From Chelonoidis abingdonii (taxonomy: Eukaryota > Chordata > Testudines > Testudinidae): a stretch of DNA of 64,000 bases. The notes beneath the pieces are model-generated. The model worked only from the letters and a program-made list of their open reading frames with translations, had not been told where the DNA came from and did not search any database. Positions within the stretch are counted from its first letter, which is position 1. The number at the start of each line of letters is the position of its first letter. A program made the translations under genes and the position numbers. This document shows positions 48,601-54,600 of the stretch, piece by piece. Location of the stretch: the NCBI RefSeq assembly GCF_003597395.2, contig NC_133771.1, positions 49,378,903 through 49,442,902 on the forward strand. The letters are read 5' to 3'.

Positions 48601-51600
48601 TGCTGTGTGAGGTGACTTCCTTCACTGTTAGATAACAGCCATTCAGTGCCAATGATGCTTTCAGGTTGGATATTTTCAGTGATAACTTCAAACATATGTT
48701 TGCTTTCTACCAAATCCTCAGGACTTTCAATTTCTTGCTGTCTTTCCTCTTTGGTTTTATCTGTAAGATCAAGACTTCCTTCTTCAGAAACATCAGATAC
48801 ATTTTTATGTTTTTTTAAATTGGATTTATCAGAGCATAGATTACTTTTTTGACTGCTGGAATCTAACTGCAAAATATTATCAACTGCCATGTGCTTTAAA
48901 GGAAGATAACCATCCAAGGCATCAATATTCTGACTACATTCATCACTATCTTCCATTTCTTTGGAAGGAGAAAAAAGCTGGATACCAATGTTTTTATTCA
49001 TAAACCGTGAGTAATAAATATCCATTATTTCTTCTTCTTCTTCTTCTTCATCATCATCATCAGTTCCATCATAACTATCACTATCATAATCCATATAACC
49101 ATAAGTTTCTTCCTCCTCCTCCTGCATTTCTTCATGCTCATCCTCATTAGAGTCACTTTTTGCTTGCATTTCACATTCCTCATATCGGTCTCCTTGCACT
49201 TCAGCTTCATGCAGCCTCAATAAGGGACTAAAGCCGTTCTCCTCACTTTCTTCACTCTCTCTCATGACTGGTAGTGTCTGCTCCTTCTCTTCCACCCTCC
49301 CTGCGTTTTCTGTCTCCTCTTCAGAGATGGCTTCTAACATTCCAGCACTTCCTGAGGCCATATGTATCATCTCAAAGGAATCTGTCTGACTTACTTCACT
49401 AATGCTCAGGACACTATCTCCAGTATTACTCACATCTTGAAAAGTGTTTGGTTCTTCCCTCACATTTACTAGCCCATCTCTTTCTTCTTGGACACCTAAG
49501 GGTGTGTTGTCAGGCTCTGGAGTATCATCATCTTCAAGCTGAGAGGTACTATAATCATCATCAATCTGAGGGGAGTCATAGGAATCATACCCATCAACCT
49601 GAGGAGTGTTGTATGCATCATCATCATCATCATCATCAACCTGAGGAGTGTCATAGGCATCACCATCTTCATCATCAACCTCAGGAGTGTCATAGGCATC
49701 ATCATCTTCATCATCAACCTGAGGAGTGTCATAGGCATCATCATCTTCATCATCAACCTGCTGCAAAGAGTTATTTTCACACTGTGGGGTGCCATCACTC
49801 TCTCCCAGCAGCAGATCACCAGGTATATTACTATTATCTCCCAGTAATAACCTGCCATATATAGCATTGCTGTCCCCTAGGAATAACCCACCATGCAGAC
49901 TGATAATGTTTCCCGGAAGTGACCTGCCATGCATGCTGGTACTGTCTCCCAGCAATGCCCCCTCAGGTGTATGAGTAGTGTCTTCCAACAGAGCCCTGCC
50001 CTGCATGCCAATACTCTCTCCCAGAGGTGACCTGCCACATGTATCAGTACTGTTTTTCAACAGAAGGCTGTAATGCACATCATTATTGTCTTCCAGGAGT
50101 AGTCCATCAGGCATATTGGTACAGTCCTCAAGGGATGGCCTGCCATACTCATTCTCTTTAGACTGTAGCATGCCACGCTTATGCTCATTATAAACAATTT
50201 GACTCACTAATTCTTTACCAGAAAGTTCTCCTAGAAGTCTGTTTTCAATATCTGTGTGGCTGAATGAATTGTGACTTCTGTGAAAATCACATTTTTTCAT
50301 ATCTTTATCAGTTAACATACTCTTATCATCAGAGTGCAAAATGTGAGGACCACACTTTGCATTGTTTTCTTGAACAGCACTGACTTCACTATTAACTGAT
50401 AAATCCTCTATACCCAAGGAATTTTCTGAAGTTTTAAAAGTCCTGCTTTCCCTACCCAGGATCTCTCTTCCATCAGGCATGCTGGGTTTGTCTTGATCTA
50501 TTCTTGAAATAAGATTTCCTTGTGAATATTTTGGAAGATGCCTTTCTGCATTTCCAGAGTTTGCTTGCTGATACATATGCTCACACCATTCCATCTGTGT
50601 TTGTTCAGGATATTCTTGAAAACTTTTGAATGCATTCTCTTTCTCAGGGTTTTGAGCGCTACCCACTATATTTCCAGTTTCTGCTTCAGGTTTAGACAAC
50701 AAAGAATTAAATGTACATTCTGATTGTTCAAAACCATTAGCATTAAAGACATTTGCTCTACTGTGAAAATCATTTCTCTCTGAACATTTATCATTCTGAA
50801 TATCTTCTTCAGGCTGTTTTAAGTTGCTGTCAGTAAAAGTATTCTGTATACCTGTATACTCATGCAGGACATTGCTTGTGATATTATTAAACATGACATT
50901 GTCAGGTTGTTTCAGATCAGTTCTTTTTGAGTTTACATATGTGTTACTAAATCCTCCTTCTGTCACATCAGCACTGGACGCAGAATCATCATCTTCCAAC
51001 AACATGCTGACAGCTTCATCCAGGTCTCCATCATATAACAAAAGTCTTTGCCCTGTGTTTGCATCCATATAACTATTTATCATCAGATAAGACATGAATA
51101 ATTTTTTAGTTTGCTCTACACTATGAGGCATTGGCTCTTCTGTACCTGAAACTTCTTGTTCCTCTCTATGGTCATGAAATGCAAATGGCTGGAATTCATA
51201 AGATGATAACCATCTTGCAGCATTTTTACAAGAGGACTCTAAATCCTCCATGTTAGGCATTTTATCAGGTAAAACTACATTGTTCAAAACAGATACAGTA
51301 TTACCATCTATTACCCCTAACTGTGCGGCATTATCTAGACTGAGTACCTCACAGGTTTCAGGAATATAAATTGCAGCTATTTTCTGCCTGCTATTTAGTA
51401 TTTTGCCTGCCAGTTCATTTGTTATCATCCCTTGATGTAAAGAAGTAGATATGGGGAATATTTCACCAGAATGAGGCCAAATGAGGCCAATGAAGCCTCT
51501 CTGTGCTTCTAGTACCAAGAGTGCACTGCTAGATGAGATTAAACTGCATTGTATGGCTTCATCTACAGTTAAGCGTTTAGATGAATTTGAGCATAATATC

Positions 51601-54600
51601 CCACCAGTCTGAATCTGATGAGTCAGAATACCACATGCAGTGTCCTGATCAATCAACTCTTGTCTCATGGCTTCTTCCACAGTCATTCTACGCCCTGAGT
51701 CAGGTTCGATTATACCTCCAGACAGTAGTTGAGCTCCCAGCAACCTGAACATGGTTTCACGGTCTATGAGACCTTCATGGGCTGCTCTCAAAATACTTAT
51801 CTGCCTTCCACATTTTAGAGTTATTCTACCTCTTTCTTGCGGTCTTACAGGTAGAAGTCTTAACCCTGTTTCTTCACTTATTACGCTTCTTTGAACCATC
51901 TCCTCCAGGGAAACCTTTTCTGCAGTGTTGGGGTCTATGAGATCTTTGCATGTGTCTTGCTTTTCCAAAAGCTTTGAAAATAAAGATGCAGAAACCAGGT
52001 TCCTGTGGAAAGCTTTGTGCAAAGTGAGTTGCTCCCCTGTAGCTGGCATAACTAGATATCCTCTGGAAAGCTGAATCTCAAGAATTTTAATGGCAAGAGT
52101 CTCTGGAATAATACCTTCTTCTAAAGCAGCTACAGCTGGAAGATTTGTGAATGATGACTCTGAAATAATTTTCTTAGCATTATTTAATTCCTGTAGTTGC
52201 AGTAGAGTTTGTTCATCAATAAGTTCATGGACTTTTGCTTCTTCGAGATCAAAACATATTCCTAATTCTGGTGAAATTAGCCCAGATAAAATCAGCTGAT
52301 TCTCAAGCAATCTAATGCCAGTTTCAGAGTCAATTAGACCTTTTAAAACAGACTGAAAGACTGAAAGGACTTCTCCAGTTGTTTGATCAATGATACCAGC
52401 AATAACTTTATCCACCTAAAAAGGAATATAAAGAATGCTTTCAAGTAATTTTATAATTATACATATTAAACTTTTTTTTTTTTGCTTTTGAATACATATT
52501 AAGCACAAAATCATGTACTTACCAGGACTGGGACAATGCTGTGAGTATTAGCAGCTCAAATGTGCAAGTGATCTATGTCAGTGATTCAACAGCACACGAT
52601 GTAATAAAAGAGTTAAAATCAACATGCATCTGTGAATTGAAAATCTATGCTCTGCATACATAAATAGGGTTAGTGGAAGGCTGCAGAATAGATGATTATA
52701 TAGTGAACAATAGGACATATACCTGGAAGGCAAACTGTCATGCTCTAAGTGACTGTGAAAGGTTAGAAGATTCAAAAATAGTATGTGATACAAAATGACC
52801 ATGCTACTCATGTTTACAGCATACAGCACTTTTGCACAGACACCCAGACATACGGAATCAGATATTATAGAACCCAAATACTTCAACTAGTTTCCATGGA
52901 AAGTATGTAATCAGGTCGGCAACACTATTTTAAAATAATTATACAAGACATTGCTTCTACTTGTATATTCACACATATATTCACAATACCTTTATGATAT
53001 AATTCCATATTTGAGATTTAGATTGGTTTATAAAAAATGTACTTGTGGTACCTCATAACTATTTAATGTATGTGGTCCCAACTATATACCCAATTGGAAT
53101 TTAAAGAAAATCTGGAACACTATATACCTTCTGGGATATCTCTGGGGGAGTACATGGCAGAAATTAACCCATATTATTTTATGGTGTCATATTTTTGCAG
53201 CACACAAACTTATCTAGCAATCAGAGGATGGTTTTTAAAGAGAAGAGTTAAGAGATGGATGATTTGCTTATCTTTGTTCATGCAAGGCACATGGTATTAA
53301 GACTCTTCACGCAAGTTCTGATGAACAGAATGTTCATATGCACACTTAAGACTACATATATTATACAAATATATAGAAACTGTAGTCATTTGATTCAGGT
53401 CTCAACTTATTGATACGTACAATCAAATACAGTTTCTCCTTTCATTGTTAACATATTGTTCCACAACCATGCAGTAAATCTAAAAAGAAAAATGTACTAC
53501 AGCTAGAAACACAACAACAAAATTTTCTGTGCTATTACCTTTTCCTCCATCTTTTCATCACCTACATTTTGTGCCCCCTGCAGTTGTTTCAAAGCTTCAT
53601 TAGATAAGAGGTTATAACCTTCTTGAAGGGACTTCACTTGTCTTTCCATTTCATTTCTCTCTCCAATCGTCATTCTACCAAAAAAAAAAAGATATGATTA
53701 TTATTAGATTTGAAAATTTCACTAGGTGATAAGTTCTGCCTTTTCTGTTGGTTCTGAGTTCTGTGTATGTGATCATACAAATTGAATCGGCAGAATGATC
53801 TAACAAATCGAATGGTAAACTCGTCAGAAGACATGGGTTTTATTCCTGGCTTAGCTACTGGCTTGCTGGATGAATGTGAACAAGTAACTTCACTTCCCTA
53901 TGCCTCGGTTTCCCCATCTGTAACATGAGGGGTAATGATCGTGACATCCTTTGCAAAGTGTATTGAGATCTATTGATGAAAAGTGCTAGATACTATAACT
54001 ATTTTAGAAATGAGAAAAATCTGACTTGAGTTTTTGGGCCAATATTAGGACATATGATAAAAAAGTTGTATGAAAACATTTATCAAATACAACTGAATAA
54101 TTAATACATTTAAGTCAACTGGTGATCAGAAAATGAGGCAAAATTAACTGAAAGATGCTTTTAGAGAATTATTCCCTCAATTCTATTGTTTATGGTCTGT
54201 CGGCCAGTTTTCAATGCCTCTGACTGTTTACTGACCACAAGCCAAGGCAATGTGAATTCATTTTGATAGCAAGCACTGATGAGAACCATGGGAAACACTT
54301 TACTAAAATCCAAGTATATTACATCTACTAATTTCAGTGATGGATGAAACAAAACTTCTCTGTATAACTTATATTTTAGTTTGTTAATATTGTAAAGTGT
54401 TTGAGGTCCTTCAAATGAAAGGTGCTGTATAAATATAAAAGTATTGTCATGTGTTGTGTCACCTAATCCAGGGAGCTGTTGTGAAGTCTGGGCTTACAAA
54501 TTTACTTCAGTTGTGGGCTCAATTGGAAAAACTGTGAGAAAGTTCATGAAATGTCACAATACCCTATAAAACAAATATTAATAGAAAAAGAGAAAAGGTA

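Noticed and set aside
49448..49864. 138-codon plus-strand ORF rich in His
   Set aside because: Antisense shadow of the acidic coding minisatellite in the DST giant exon.
49496..49867. 123-codon minus-strand ORF rich in Met
   Set aside because: Frame-shifted shadow of the same DST repeat.
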